From Volvox africanus (Eukaryota > Chlorophyta > Chlorophyceae > Chlamydomonadales > Volvocaceae), in assembly GCA_030268105.1 (NCBI GenBank), contig BSDZ01000005.1, positions 1,426,001 to 1,490,000 on the forward strand: a stretch of 64,000 nt of DNA, read 5' to 3'. Under the pieces are notes generated by a model that saw only the letters and a list, made by a program, of their open reading frames with translations, had not been told where the DNA came from and did no database searches. Below, piece by piece: positions 48,686-59,377 of the stretch. Both the position numbers and the translations under genes were made by a program. The stretch's first letter is position 1. Each line of letters starts with the position of its first letter.

Positions 48686-51087
48686 TATGTTGACATCTGT
48701 TCCCACGTCTCTGGGTGTGCGGAATGGGGCGTGTAGGTTAGGGACACACAAGCAACCGGGATGACCGCCGCCCGTTAAGAATGCTTCTCCCTCTTTGGGA
48801 TTTACCCTCTTCCTTCCCTTTCAGTTTCGTTCCTTTCTCACTTCCCTCCTTTCGCGCGGCATAAAAACCGATATGTACAACAGACCAGGTGTTTTTCCGA
48901 AACCCATTGCCGTACCTTCTTGCCCGGGAAGCGGACATTCTGGTGTCGGGTGACTGCCACAATCATGGCGACGCCACTCCGATGGAAAAGTTGCCGCCTA
49001 TTAACAACAACATCGGGTTTGTTTACTTCAGGTAAATCCAGGATCAGGCCAGGATGATGTACTGTTGTATCCGAGATTCTAATATTGCTCAGGAAACGAC
49101 GGGGACGAGACCGAAGTGTTTCAGATGTTTTGAGGGTAATTTGGGAGGGCTGTGAATGCTTGTATGAAGTTTAGGGTGTTGGGGTGGGGGAAGGAGGGAT
49201 ATGGTCTGAACGGTTTCGAAGGTAAGGTTTAATTGTTTATTTTTTGGAATTCGCATTTCTCTCCCTGAACCCGAAATCCCAAGCCCCATCTCTTGGTAAT
49301 CCTGATACACGTGCGCCTCAACCTGGTCTAGTTCACGGTTCGGTTGCTTTAACCCGATTGGCTGCTCAGGCCGACAGCTATGGCGACTCGTGCCATCTAC
49401 AACTGGGCCATGTGGTTGAGAAATATTGCGCGGAGGGGCGAGAAACCCTGGGACCAGATTACGTTTGCGGGCGCCATGGAGTGGGTATCGGGGGAGGTGT
49501 CAGTGCGACATCTCTCCATGGCAATGCTGCACTCAGATCTGTTCCCATACTACTGCATGGTGAGCGGGATGGAGGGGAAGGGAAAACGTTTGACCCGGGC
49601 TTAAGCTCCATCTGTTAGGAATTGTCAGAGCGTCTCGCTCTTGAACCCGTAAGGAAAGGTTGACTTATATGTTGCAAAGTCTCAGGACGGTTACGACCCG
49701 TCAAGCAAAGGCTTCAATCTAAAAGTTCTCTATCTATCTTCCTTGCTTCCTCCCAAGGGCATTAAATGCCCTTGTTACTTAGGAGGCCGAAACGACTTCA
49801 ATACGGGTTCAGTGTCTCCTCGCTTCAGGGGTTACCCTCAACAGCTCGGAGTCTTTCTAATATCCAGGCATTTCACCACTACACCTGGTCAGTTCATCTT
49901 ACAGTTCCTAATTAAGCTTACCATCTTTAGGTAAAATCTCAAACACGAAATTAACTTCGGTTCATTTCTATTTATTTCTTCTTAGATGCTACAACAGGAC
50001 TAGAGCAGGAGAGGGGGAGGGCGGGGAGGACGGGGCGGGGAGTAGGCTGCTGCTCGTTGCCAGGAGGGACTATTCTCCTATGTGGTGTTTACTTGTGTTA
50101 GCAAGTTAAGTTAAGGAAGTCGTGCTTAGAGCACAGGGGGGACTTAGGGTGGGAAGGGGGGTTGAGTCTTAACACATCGAGACATCAAGGAGGGGTAGTG
50201 GCTCTGAACGTGTGATTTTATGCACGCCCCGGGGCGCGAGGACCTTGTTCCGCCATCCGCCACAGGGTAGTGTTGTATTTGTGTGCCTTCCTTCATTTTA
50301 CCTGCATCGGCACATCATGCATGACTAAACACATTATGGACACTTAAACAATGCACCCTGTGCTAACAGGGCCCGTGCGGCTGCGACCTGCGTGGCGTGC
50401 CGTACTTTCACAATGGTCGATTGCCTCCACGCGTTCCCGGTACGGATTGCGATCTGGATTTGATGCGGGAATGGTATAACTACCACATGCCGTGTGCTGG
50501 GGACATGAACATGAAGTCCGACCTTATGGAGGTGAGTGGGTGGCTGCTCGGATAGCCAGGTCAGTGGATTGGCGTGCGGCTGGCCGGGTGACTCGGGGTT
50601 ACCGGATTGCCAAACACAATGGCGAAGAGTATAGAGTGCATTACGCATAGGGTTAGAGGTACTGAAGAAGAGTTACCATCTGGTCTGGAAAGGACCCGCA
50701 ACTTCGGATCAGACGTCCTTGCGATGCTGGACGTACCAAATATCGCACATATTATTTGCGTCGGGTAATTGGTAATGGGTAATGGGAAATGGGTAGTGGG
50801 GTGGCTGCGTGTGGGGGCTTGCGCGGGTGAAGACGATTGGGTACATGTTACTGGAGCTTTAAGAGAGCCCTGCTCCTCTGCTTTACCTCTTTTTGCCTGT
50901 TGTTGCGTGACGTATAATATTCGAATCATTTTTACGTATCAAGGACACACATATTCATAAATATTACCTTTCCATGTGTTGCCCCCTGTCTTTGTTGTTG
51001 CTGCTGCTGCAGGAGTACGTGAGAATGTACCTGCGGGTCATAGGGCCCATTAACAGCCGGTCCGTGCCCATGACCGTACTCAGTTAG
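46355..51087 (+). CDS. GT77-like nucleotide-diphospho-sugar transferase, copy B
   Basis: Second complete copy with the same ten exons: 46355-46478, 46562-46623, 47192-47313, 47455-47497, 48071-48197, 48399-48467, 48884-49031, 49370-49559, 50370-50531, 51013-51087; 373 residues. Exons 1-4 are identical to copy A by eye. Later exons carry a few substitutions, for example Leu to Pro at the start of exon 5 and Ala to Val near its end, and changes in exon 9 around CDLDLMREW. Signal peptide, the DAD motif at the exon 6/7 junction, NNNIGFVYFR and KPWDQ are kept. No frameshift was seen, so both copies may be expressed. Intron 8 is only 0.8 kb here, making copy B the better reference for the ancestral gene. 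Intron 6 carries a long (ACATAC)n array. Substrate unknown. Confidence 0.8.
48559..48687. repeat. (ACATAC)n microsatellite in intron 6 of copy B
   Basis: About 20 hexamer units with one internal ACATGC variant. The same place in copy A (30450-30487) has only about five units, so the array expanded or shrank after the duplication. Confidence 0.95.
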
Positions 51088-51459
51088 CTAAGCATGTAGC
51101 ATCCCTGGGTGTTGAAGACCTGCCAAACGAGGAAACTAATCGTGAGCCCTTAAGATTTGATGACGTGAGGAGGCGTCGTAATAAAAAGGTTGACAATCGC
51201 AAACCACACGGTATTTACAATCTTATCTTCGCATCTCGTTCCCTAATGTACATGTATATCCAAAAACCTATTTAAAGTCCACCACATACTTCTTTGTGTG
51301 CTGCTGGCTTTTTCGGCTGAAGCGGGAATGGGGCCATGGAACGCTCTGGGCCACGTGGCTCTCTATTTTTGGCTCCTGATGGATTGCTGTATTTGCGTTG
51401 TCGTGCATGCAACATAGTCTCGTTTCGCTAAGTTGCAGTCAGCTACGGGGGCAGCTTTT

Positions 51460-51481
51460 TGTAAACTAAAGCATTGTGTAA
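51460..51481 (+). terminator. TGTAA signals of glycosyltransferase copy B
   Basis: TGTAA at 51460-51464 and 51477-51481, same spacing to the stop codon as in copy A. Confidence 0.45.
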
Positions 51482-52161
51482 AGTGTCGTCTGCGTCAGTT
51501 AAATCAGCTTGCGGTATTTGCTCACGCAGGGAGGCCGTTGGGATGAGTGTCGTTCATGTAGGACATGTAGCGACAAATGGGGAAAAGTGGAGGGAGGCAG
51601 GTTGGAGGTTTTTTACTACTTGCACGCCGTGGGACTGCAGACGGCGCACGGACCCGCTGCATGAAACACACGCATACCCGGTGCACCAAATAGTACCGGA
51701 AAGGATTAGCTTCCTATATCCCTCCGTCGCTTTAGTGCACCTCCGCCTCCATATACCTTAGCGCACTGCGCGCCACATGGGCCTTCTACAGATTTCGCCA
51801 TAAGTCATGACAAGAAGAGTGAATGGCGCCTTTCTTGTGACATGGAAACTCGGGGGTTGTCTTATGCCCAAGCATTTTTTACATTATGGGGAGCAGTGTG
51901 TCAACAATCCACAAGCCGGCGAGTCGATGCAGGTAACGTGGTGGAGCGGGGGTAGGGTTCGCGGGAGGGGGCGGCTCAAACTGCCTAGTTCTGCAATGAA
52001 CTTATATATATGTGGTTGTGCTAATGCATGTGGGTTCTATCCGTGAGCCTTCGTAGCTCCGGACCGTGGACGGTACAACCAGCAGCAACGTGCCAAGCGA
52101 GCCTTCTTAACAACGCTATGGAAATGGCTCCAACTGGCCAAGGGTAAGTTACCCTGAGCGG

Positions 52162-52905
52162 GGTACGACTTCCTGGTCCGGCGATAGGAGGGACATTCTG
52201 GCGGAGGACAAGTGGAATGCGCTGACCATGGAGCAAGCTCTGCGGTTTCTCAACGCCAAGGGTTCTGAGGGTCTGCTGCCACGCAGCACAGGCGGCACTG
52301 GCGGCGGGGGTTTTGGGGGAAATGCTGGCGGTGGGGCCGCTAGCAGTGGTGGCGGTGGCGGCGGCCGCAAGAAGACCATCACGGTGCCGGTGCATGTGCT
52401 GGCCCCCCCAAGTGCAAGGGTGGAAAAGCAGGCAGTGGCGGCGGCGGCCCGCCCACGCTGCCTGACGGGAGCGGTTTCAGCGGTGTCAGCACTGAGGCTG
52501 CTGCCAAAGCCGACTTGTTCTGGTGCGCCTGCCACAGACCAAGTCGGCTTTGGCAGCAGCCTCAGCGCTGACACAGCTCCCGTCAGGCGGCGTGGGCGGG
52601 CCGCCGCCGCCACTGCCTGCTTTTCCGCCCTTGCCCTTGCCCTTGGCGCCCGCCAGCACATGCGCCGGCACCGTGATGGTCTTGTTGCGGCCACCTCCAC
52701 CGCCACCACTGCTAGCGGCCCCACCGCCAGCATTTCCCCTGGATCCCCCACTGCCAGTGCCGCCTGTCCTGCGTGGCAGCAGACCCGCAGAACCCTTGGC
52801 GTTGACCATGGCGTTGAGAAACCGCAGAGCTTGCTCCATGGTCAGCATGTTCCACTTGTCCTGCGCCAGAATGTCCTCCTTTCGCCGGACCAGGAAGTCG
52901 TACCC
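52162..52905. repeat. Foldback inverted repeat, arms of about 360 bp
   Basis: 52162-52517 is repeated in reverse complement at 52540-52905 with a 22-bp spacer. The innermost 26 bases (CTGAGGCTGCTGCCAAAGCC onward) match perfectly. Further out there are small indels and scattered substitutions, including a shorter Gly-rich coding run in the left arm. Both arms encode the end of the same minus-strand protein, so the left arm is an inverted duplicate of a coding end. Confidence 0.93.
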
Positions 52906-53527
52906 TGCGAGCGTTCCAATCGCAGCCTCAAAGAACCGCAGGGTCTTGCGGACCTCTGGGTACAGCTGGGCGTCCTGCTGGTCGAACTTGTTACTGAAGC
53001 CCTGGACCACGAGGCTCCACGCCGGTGGGATAGGCCCACTGGTCGAAGTCCTTGTGCAGGTGTTGCGCATTCAGGAGAACCCACATCTGCACCTCCTTAA
53101 GCCAGAACACGATGAGGTCCTGGCCGCCGCCGGCAGCCCGCTGCCCCCAGTAGTCCGCATGCACCCCACCATGTGCGATGTAGTGCGCGTAGTGATGATC
53201 CACCATGCGGCCCAGCTCCTCGGGCGTATATGTGCTCCGAAGGGGCGTGTTGACAGGCAGAAAGTCAGAGATCAGCATGCGCAAGACCTCTGAATAGTCA
53301 GCGCCCTTTTGCTTGTCGTGGGTCAGCGGGTACAGGGCGCATTTGGGGTAGCTCAGCATGCGGGACTTGAAATCCACAACCCCAGTGTTGTGGACGCAGC
53401 GATGCCGCTCGCTGCACATGACAAGTTCACTGTTTTTCGTAGAGACGTACAGTGCAACAGGAGTACAGTGGGATTGGTTAAGCAGTATATACTGTGGCAA
53501 ACTATTTATGTCTGAAAGACGGTACAA
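52486..53527 (-). pseudogene. Unrecognised coding remnant, frameshifted, Gly-rich C-terminus
   Basis: Two minus-strand frames join after a one-base shift near 53030-53045. The upstream one (53527-52991) includes DFKSRMLSYPKCALYPLTHD, TYTPEELGRMVDHHYAHYIA and GGGQDLIVFWLKEVQMW. The downstream one (from about 53050) includes LYPEVRKTLRFFEAAIGTLA, GYDFLVRRKEDILAQDKW and LTMEQALRFLNAM, followed by a Gly-rich and Lys/Gly-rich tail. The regular helical composition says it was a real protein. I recognise no family; a retroelement Gag-like or a lineage-specific gene are both possible. The end is duplicated in inverted orientation. A start and upstream exons were not found. Confidence 0.6.
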
Positions 53528-54574
53528 ACCCTAAAACCCCGTCGTAACAAAGGGCAGAGGAACAAGTGGAAGCATGGATGCTCATTCCACCGTAGGAATA
53601 TACCTTACACACGGAACACACTTGTACTCATGTACGGCACCGGTACGTGACGCGATGCTGCTGCCCAACGTTGCAAGGCATTTGTTCAAAGCACACCGAA
53701 TGGCCTTACACTGATCCGGTTTTCCTCCACTAAAAACCGCGGTGTCCTCTGCTTCTGCCACCAGATAAAATACCAAATACGTACATAATCAAATGCAGGA
53801 ATTTGTATCCCTGGACAGTGAGAGATTCAAAACCTACATTTCGTTCTCTATCCAGTCAGGAAAGCCAAGGTCCCCAAAACCACCATCATTCCTCAGCGGC
53901 ATCTTTCAGCTAAACACCCCACCCCCGCTTTGGACGCCTCGCTGTACCTCCGCCAGCATATCCCTCACCAAGGTCCTACACCCTACGCCTGTCCAATCCC
54001 GTCTGATCCCCTACCATTGCGCGCCTTCACCATCCAAGCCATCATCGCAACCATCATCATTGTCACAATTATGACCATATGCTAAGCGGGCAAACACACG
54101 CGCGCACACACACACAAAGACACATTCTGCACATCCGGATAGTACACGGCTCCATGGTGTACGTGTTTGCAAGTGATGAAACCCTCTAGCCCTTTCACCG
54201 GCCTTCCCGCTTACTGCTCGACGCGCATAGCCACTGCTACAGCCGTCATGTAGCGTCTCTTATAGATTGAAGGTGCGGGCAAGTGCACGGACACGGACAC
54301 GGACTTGACAATAACGCTGGTGTAGCGTTATCGCCATGTGTGTGTTTGTGTGCGTGTGTTCCTTGCCCCCCTCCTCCTCGGCAGTTTACATGACGAAGGC
54401 CAAATAACGGACCCGTCGCAATCACCGTCACGTCACGTCACGTCATGGCACCGCCATCTAGTACGTATATGACGACGACGACGATGATGATGATGCGCTC
54501 ATAACAACATCCCATCACATTCTTCTGCTGGTCATCTTCCTCTTCCTCATCACTGCTGCTACTACTGCTGTTTG
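53528..54574. other. Intergenic, microsatellite-rich
   Basis: No supported gene. It contains an AC-rich run near 54095-54120, tandem ACGTC units at 54427-54447, and a GAC/GAT run at about 54463-54494. It also holds the 3'UTR of PAM16 at its right end. Confidence 0.5.
54386..54390 (-). terminator. TGTAA polyadenylation signal of PAM16
   Basis: Minus-strand TGTAA 185 bases after the PAM16 stop; the spacing equals that of SUOX. Confidence 0.55.
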
Positions 54575-57213
54575 CTACTGCTGCCGCTGGCCGTTGCTGC
54601 TACTCCCCGCATCCTGCTGCTGCTGCTGCTCCTCCCCCTGCTCGTGCAACCCTAGCCTCTTGTACTCCTCCTCGATGCACTCCTTAGCGCGGTAGACCTG
54701 TGAAGAACAGAACACCAGGATTTAAAATACAACGGGGGGAGGCAGACGAGGCTGTGGTTTCGCTGTATAGTATACAATAGCATACTCACATGTAAATCTG
54801 TATACAGAGAGGGAAATACCTTTGGTGGATAGACGAGAGTGCGTAGCGGTAGTTGTAAATAGCTACTAGAACCGGTAAGGCCTTCGTTTGGCCCCAATCC
54901 ACCAAGCGCCAGATACCATCAGCCGCAGTGGCGCCTTGCAAGCCTCCCACCCAGCCAAACAGCCACCACCCATCCAGTCAACATCCATCCAGCCAAACAG
55001 CCACACCCAGGCCAAAGCGCGAAGTCCTAAGTCCCAAGTCCTCGCCGCCTCACCCCCTTACCTTGCTCTGCAGGTAGAAGGACCCGTGCTTCTCGTTGAC
55101 ATCAAAGAGGTGCTTGAAGCGCTGTTGGGCAATTCAAGTCAGGCGGCAGCGCCGTCAACAAGAACCCGCACAAGGGGAGGGAGGGAGGAAGGGGGTAAGA
55201 AGTGATGTAAATCTAATCACAGCCCAAACCAGACATCAACCATCTGAATGTAGACGTAATTCATGCTTCTGACACAACCGGGGGTGATCGATGGGGGAGG
55301 AGGACGCAATTCGCGCGGTATACGACCCGTCAGGATCGGGGGTTACATCGCTGACCAGGCGGCTCCCTTACGTCCTGCGTCCTCAAGAGTGTCGGCCTTC
55401 AGTTAGCGGCTGGGAAGAATCTGCACGTCCCCCTCTGTGTTCTACCTTCCCCCTTTCCTCTCTTCCACCCCTTCCACTCCTCAAACTCTGTCTCTCGCCA
55501 TTGCACCCACAAGCCCATGTTGAGAACTAAAAGGCTCAATCGCAAAATACCCCACTGGTCCCTCACCCCATTTCGGATACTGCCCGGAGACATCTCCCCC
55601 CTCCCCCGCTCCTCCAGCTACCCACTACACACAGATCCCATTCAAACTTCCATTTGGGTCAGTTCATCCCCTTCCCCCTCATTGCCCCTGCCATTCTCGT
55701 CGCGCTTCGCCCGCTAACCTCGCCCCGCCCCTCCCCTATCCCGATACCCCTTGGCTCCCCATTCTTGGTCCCCCTGCAGGAGCAGCAGCCCCGACCCCTG
55801 TCCCCCCTGCTGTCGGGATTCCTTCGTTTTCCCCGCGGGACTTACCCCTTCCCCCCCTCTTCATGTTCCTTACCTTGACCACCTCCCCCCACGGCGCGTT
55901 CGCGTCCACTCCCAGAATCATGTGGGCCTCCTGCAGCGCCATCTGACCCGTCTTTCGGGCGGCTGTGGCACCAGCCTGCGGTCAACAGCACCATGCATCG
56001 CGCCAGATCAGATCAGATTAGACGAGATCACAGAGCAGAGATGAGGAAAAATAAACGATAAACAAGAAAATTAAAAATAAATAAACAAATAAACGTTAAA
56101 TAATATAAGAAAGAGCTTTCAGAGCAGCAATGCACCGCAACTCATGCCATAAAACAATGTGAATCTCCGCCATCACGATCCGCATCAAATACGAGTCACC
56201 CTACGTCCCACCACAGGTAGAGGTCACCGAAGCTATCTGCAGCATCCGTCTGTCCGAACCCGAACCCGAACCCACCTGAGCAGCTTCACTGGCGACTCCG
56301 GACTTCTGGGCATCTGCGGGAAAAGGGGTTTAGGGGCCGGGGCGGGGGAGCGAGAGAGAGAGCGGGGAAATGAAGTAGCGCATGCATGTGCGCGGACGGG
56401 CGGGCGGTTGAGGAGCTGAGAACATGCGCCGCGCCATGAGGGCTGATCGAAAGCAGAACGACAAGTAACGAGCGGAAGCTGGATGGCACGAAGATGCAAG
56501 TGGCGAATCAATGTCTTTACATATATCCCTCCATATTCGTACATATGTTTTGATATGTATAATTGCGGTAGAGGGACCGAAACAATACACACACATATAT
56601 ACATTTTATTTATACATGTGTTTTATATTCATAATAAATACATATATTTATATGTATATATATTATATTTTTTATATATATTAGAGATACTACATAAATG
56701 TATATGTTATGGTCCCCCTATCACGGACATCACTTTAAATCAAATCCTCATACATTCCTCTCCTTTCGTATACCGTCTCGATAACAACATAGTGTAACAA
56801 AAGGGGCACTGTCGCCACGAAGCCGGCACCCCATTACTCACTGACGAGCGCTTGGCCCCAGGCCTGTGAAGCTGCCCTGAAAAGCACCGTCGCGCCTGCA
56901 ACCAGCACCTGGGCTAATACACGGGCGGCCTGGCAGGGATGGGGGCAGTGGCCATGCGAGGGAAATATGGGACGGAGAGGAAAGAGCAGACAGGGTGAGG
57001 TAAGGAACAATCCATAAATGTTCAAAATCAAAATGACACACATGATATAATACGTCGGCATGGATGGAATCTGGGGCCACGACAGCTATCCACAGGTCAG
57101 CGGAAAGGCTTGCTTCCGGACTAACGACGACTGCATCGGCATCGTGAGTCCAGGACGCGCACGCAAGATGATGAAAGAACAATCATTATATTTCAGCGCG
57201 GAATTCTTACCAT
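54575..57213 (-). CDS. PAM16: Mitochondrial import motor subunit TIM16/PAM16 (Magmas)
   Basis: PAM16 is the J-like partner that restrains PAM18/TIM14 and so controls mtHsp70 at the matrix face of the TIM23 translocase. Six phase-consistent exons on the minus strand: 57213-57211, 56929-56842, 56313-56276, 55975-55874, 55121-55062, 54697-54575; 137 residues. The first coding exon is only ATG, followed at once by gtaagaa. The hydrophobic N-terminus reads AARVLAQVLVAGATVLFRAA, then NAQKSGVASEAAQ. The degenerate J domain has ALQEAHMILGV, APWGEVVKRFKHLFDVNEKH and the family signature GSFYLQSKVYRAKE. As expected for PAM16, no HPD motif is present. The C-terminal tail is Gln/Ser-rich, longer than in animals. 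It is head-to-head with TRIP4, starts about 840 bp apart. Confidence 0.93.
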
Positions 57214-58050
57214 GGCTCAAGCTACTTTCTAAGCCAAGGCCACCCTGCGAATGAGCGATGGAGACGCCGATGGAAACCAACGAGCTTAACCAGTCGTGCG
57301 CTGGAGAGTTGCCAGAGCGCGATGAGGCAAGGGTGCATAAGCAAATATACGTGCTCAAGCTTGGAGAATCTTAATCATGCCTTGAAGCTTCTCGTGAACT
57401 CCACAAGATGGGGAAAGCTAAGAAGGTTGCACGAGATATTCACAATGTAAGGGGAAGCCTTATAAGTTCCGATGATTGTACTTTAACAAGCACAGATGTC
57501 CACCGCACAGAATATCACGCCGCCGGAGCGTGACTTCCACTGTAAAAAGGCACTTCTCTCCACAACCACCAACCAGTTCACTTATCAATTCCTATTGTGC
57601 GCAGGAATGAAATGCCCAATAAAAAGTTTCAGTCACCGCGCCGTACTTCCGGTGGTGAGCTTCGTTGGCAATGTTTTCGATGCTAGCAGATGATACCAAG
57701 CGGTCACATTTCCCGAGTGTAGATATTTGATTTATAGGTGAGTTTTACAGCTTGTTTTGTTGCCATTTCCACCAATCGTTGGTGTCGATCGTAACACGCA
57801 CAAGACAGAACTGATTATTGCAGCAATATTACGGCGCTCAAGTCGATGTTTTTCAAACAGGTTCCAACAAATTGAAATGCTTTAAAGTTCTGGGCGCTAG
57901 TGACCCGCACTGCTGCGCGACGGTTGGGCGCCTTCCTCGTGGCGCCTTCTACCAGCCTAAAAAAGCTCTCATCTAACACACAAATTATTCCTTGATTCAG
58001 CAGATTCTTATATAATCGTTATCAAAGCCGGTTGAGTTCCATTGCGCAGC
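57214..58050. promoter_or_regulatory. Bidirectional upstream region of PAM16 and TRIP4
   Basis: About 840 bp between two divergent start codons, holding both 5'UTRs and both promoters. No defined box was recognised. A 65-codon plus-strand frame at 57496-57693 lies here but has no support as a gene. Confidence 0.5.
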
Positions 58051-59345
58051 ATGGCCGGACATCATGATGCGAAATGGCTTAAGGAACAGCTTTCCCGGGT
58101 GGGTTTTTACATCCATCTCTTTTAACCAGGTTTAATTAGCTCTGTTCCAGCAAATTGCACGTTGTCCCAAACATACCAGGAAAACACGCGCCGGAAAACA
58201 CCTGGAGAACATGCATATTTGTTTTCCTCCGCCCCGCACTTAATAGTTCTGGCTCGGAATCAACAAACAAACAAACAGTAACTGGAATCCGCCAACTGTT
58301 CTACTTCCTTCTCCCTTGTACGGAACCGCCCCCAATGATCGTACGGCTTTTGACCGGTCTCATATCGTCATCATCTGCTTGGGAGCTCTAGGCTCAGGGA
58401 ATGGCCCTCTCCCTATCGCTGCACCTCTCTTCCCATGCCCACCACGTCGCTCCAACTAGAAGCCCAATTAAACCAACGAAAATCAACGAGCATCAGCATA
58501 CAAACAAACGACTTTTAATTCTTGTCCTTATTATTATTTATCTCATTCCAATCATCACGCCCATTGACATGCGCCATTTTGCCGCCCGCCATCGATCGTA
58601 TGTGCAGGTCCTCGGTTGGGATGAGCTGATCATAACGGGCCTTGTGGATGCGGTGGTTCAGGCGGCGGGTCCAGGGGGGGACCGCTCTGAGCTAGAGGCC
58701 ATGGTCGAGGTGTGTTTGTGTGTGTGTGTGTGTTGGAGGAACTTCCCGCGTTTAACAGATTATGGTTACGAAAACACAGCCGTGCAATTGATTACATGGA
58801 ATGGGAGGTATGAATATGGGTTACGGCTTGCAATGAATGCAATTTTGAAAAGGATAAAAGAAAGCATCTTTTGGGAAACTCCTGGCTGGGGAGATGCTTT
58901 TTGCACTGTTTGGAGGGGGGAGAAAGGGAGGGAAAGCGGGAGGGAGAGGGGGGGAAAGGGTGTTTGCACTGTCAAACAGCACCTGAAGCTGCAGCGGTGG
59001 AAGAGGGAGGTGTGTTACGTGCGTGCATGTGTGCAAGAGTGCAGCGGCGGGCATTGCGTTTCTCACTGCTCCCACTTTCACCTCCACCTCCATCTACATC
59101 CTCATCCTCATCCCCATCCTCATATACACTCATAGAATTTCATGGCGGACAGCCCGGCCGGCATCGCGCTCATAAACGACTTCATAGCACGGCAGCAGCA
59201 GCCGGCGTCGTCTGAGACGCGAGCTGGCGGAGGCGGTGGCGGAGGCGGAGGAGGCTCCACCACCACTACGACTACATCCTCAACCAGCAAGTCTTATGCA
59301 GCATTGACATCAGCGCCTTCGGCGTCAGCTGCCGCCAGGACCACA

Positions 59346-59377
<32 letters not shown>

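Larger units (their letters stand above)
44769..52142. repeat. Duplicated unit, copy B
   Basis: Collinear with 26426-42661 without the retrotransposon. Identity is patchy: 45650-47790 shows no difference from copy A by eye, while intron 8 around the empty site differs at several percent. The left edge fuses to the kleisin duplicate through the shared hexamer CCGGGT. Confidence 0.93.

Noticed and set aside
48373..48751. Open frames of alternating Tyr-Val or Cys-Val on the minus strand and Thr-Tyr on the plus strand
   Set aside because: They come from the (ACATAC)n array in intron 6 of glycosyltransferase copy B.
57496..57693. 65-codon frame between PAM16 and TRIP4
   Set aside because: No domain, no splice support, and it lies in a shared promoter/5'UTR region.
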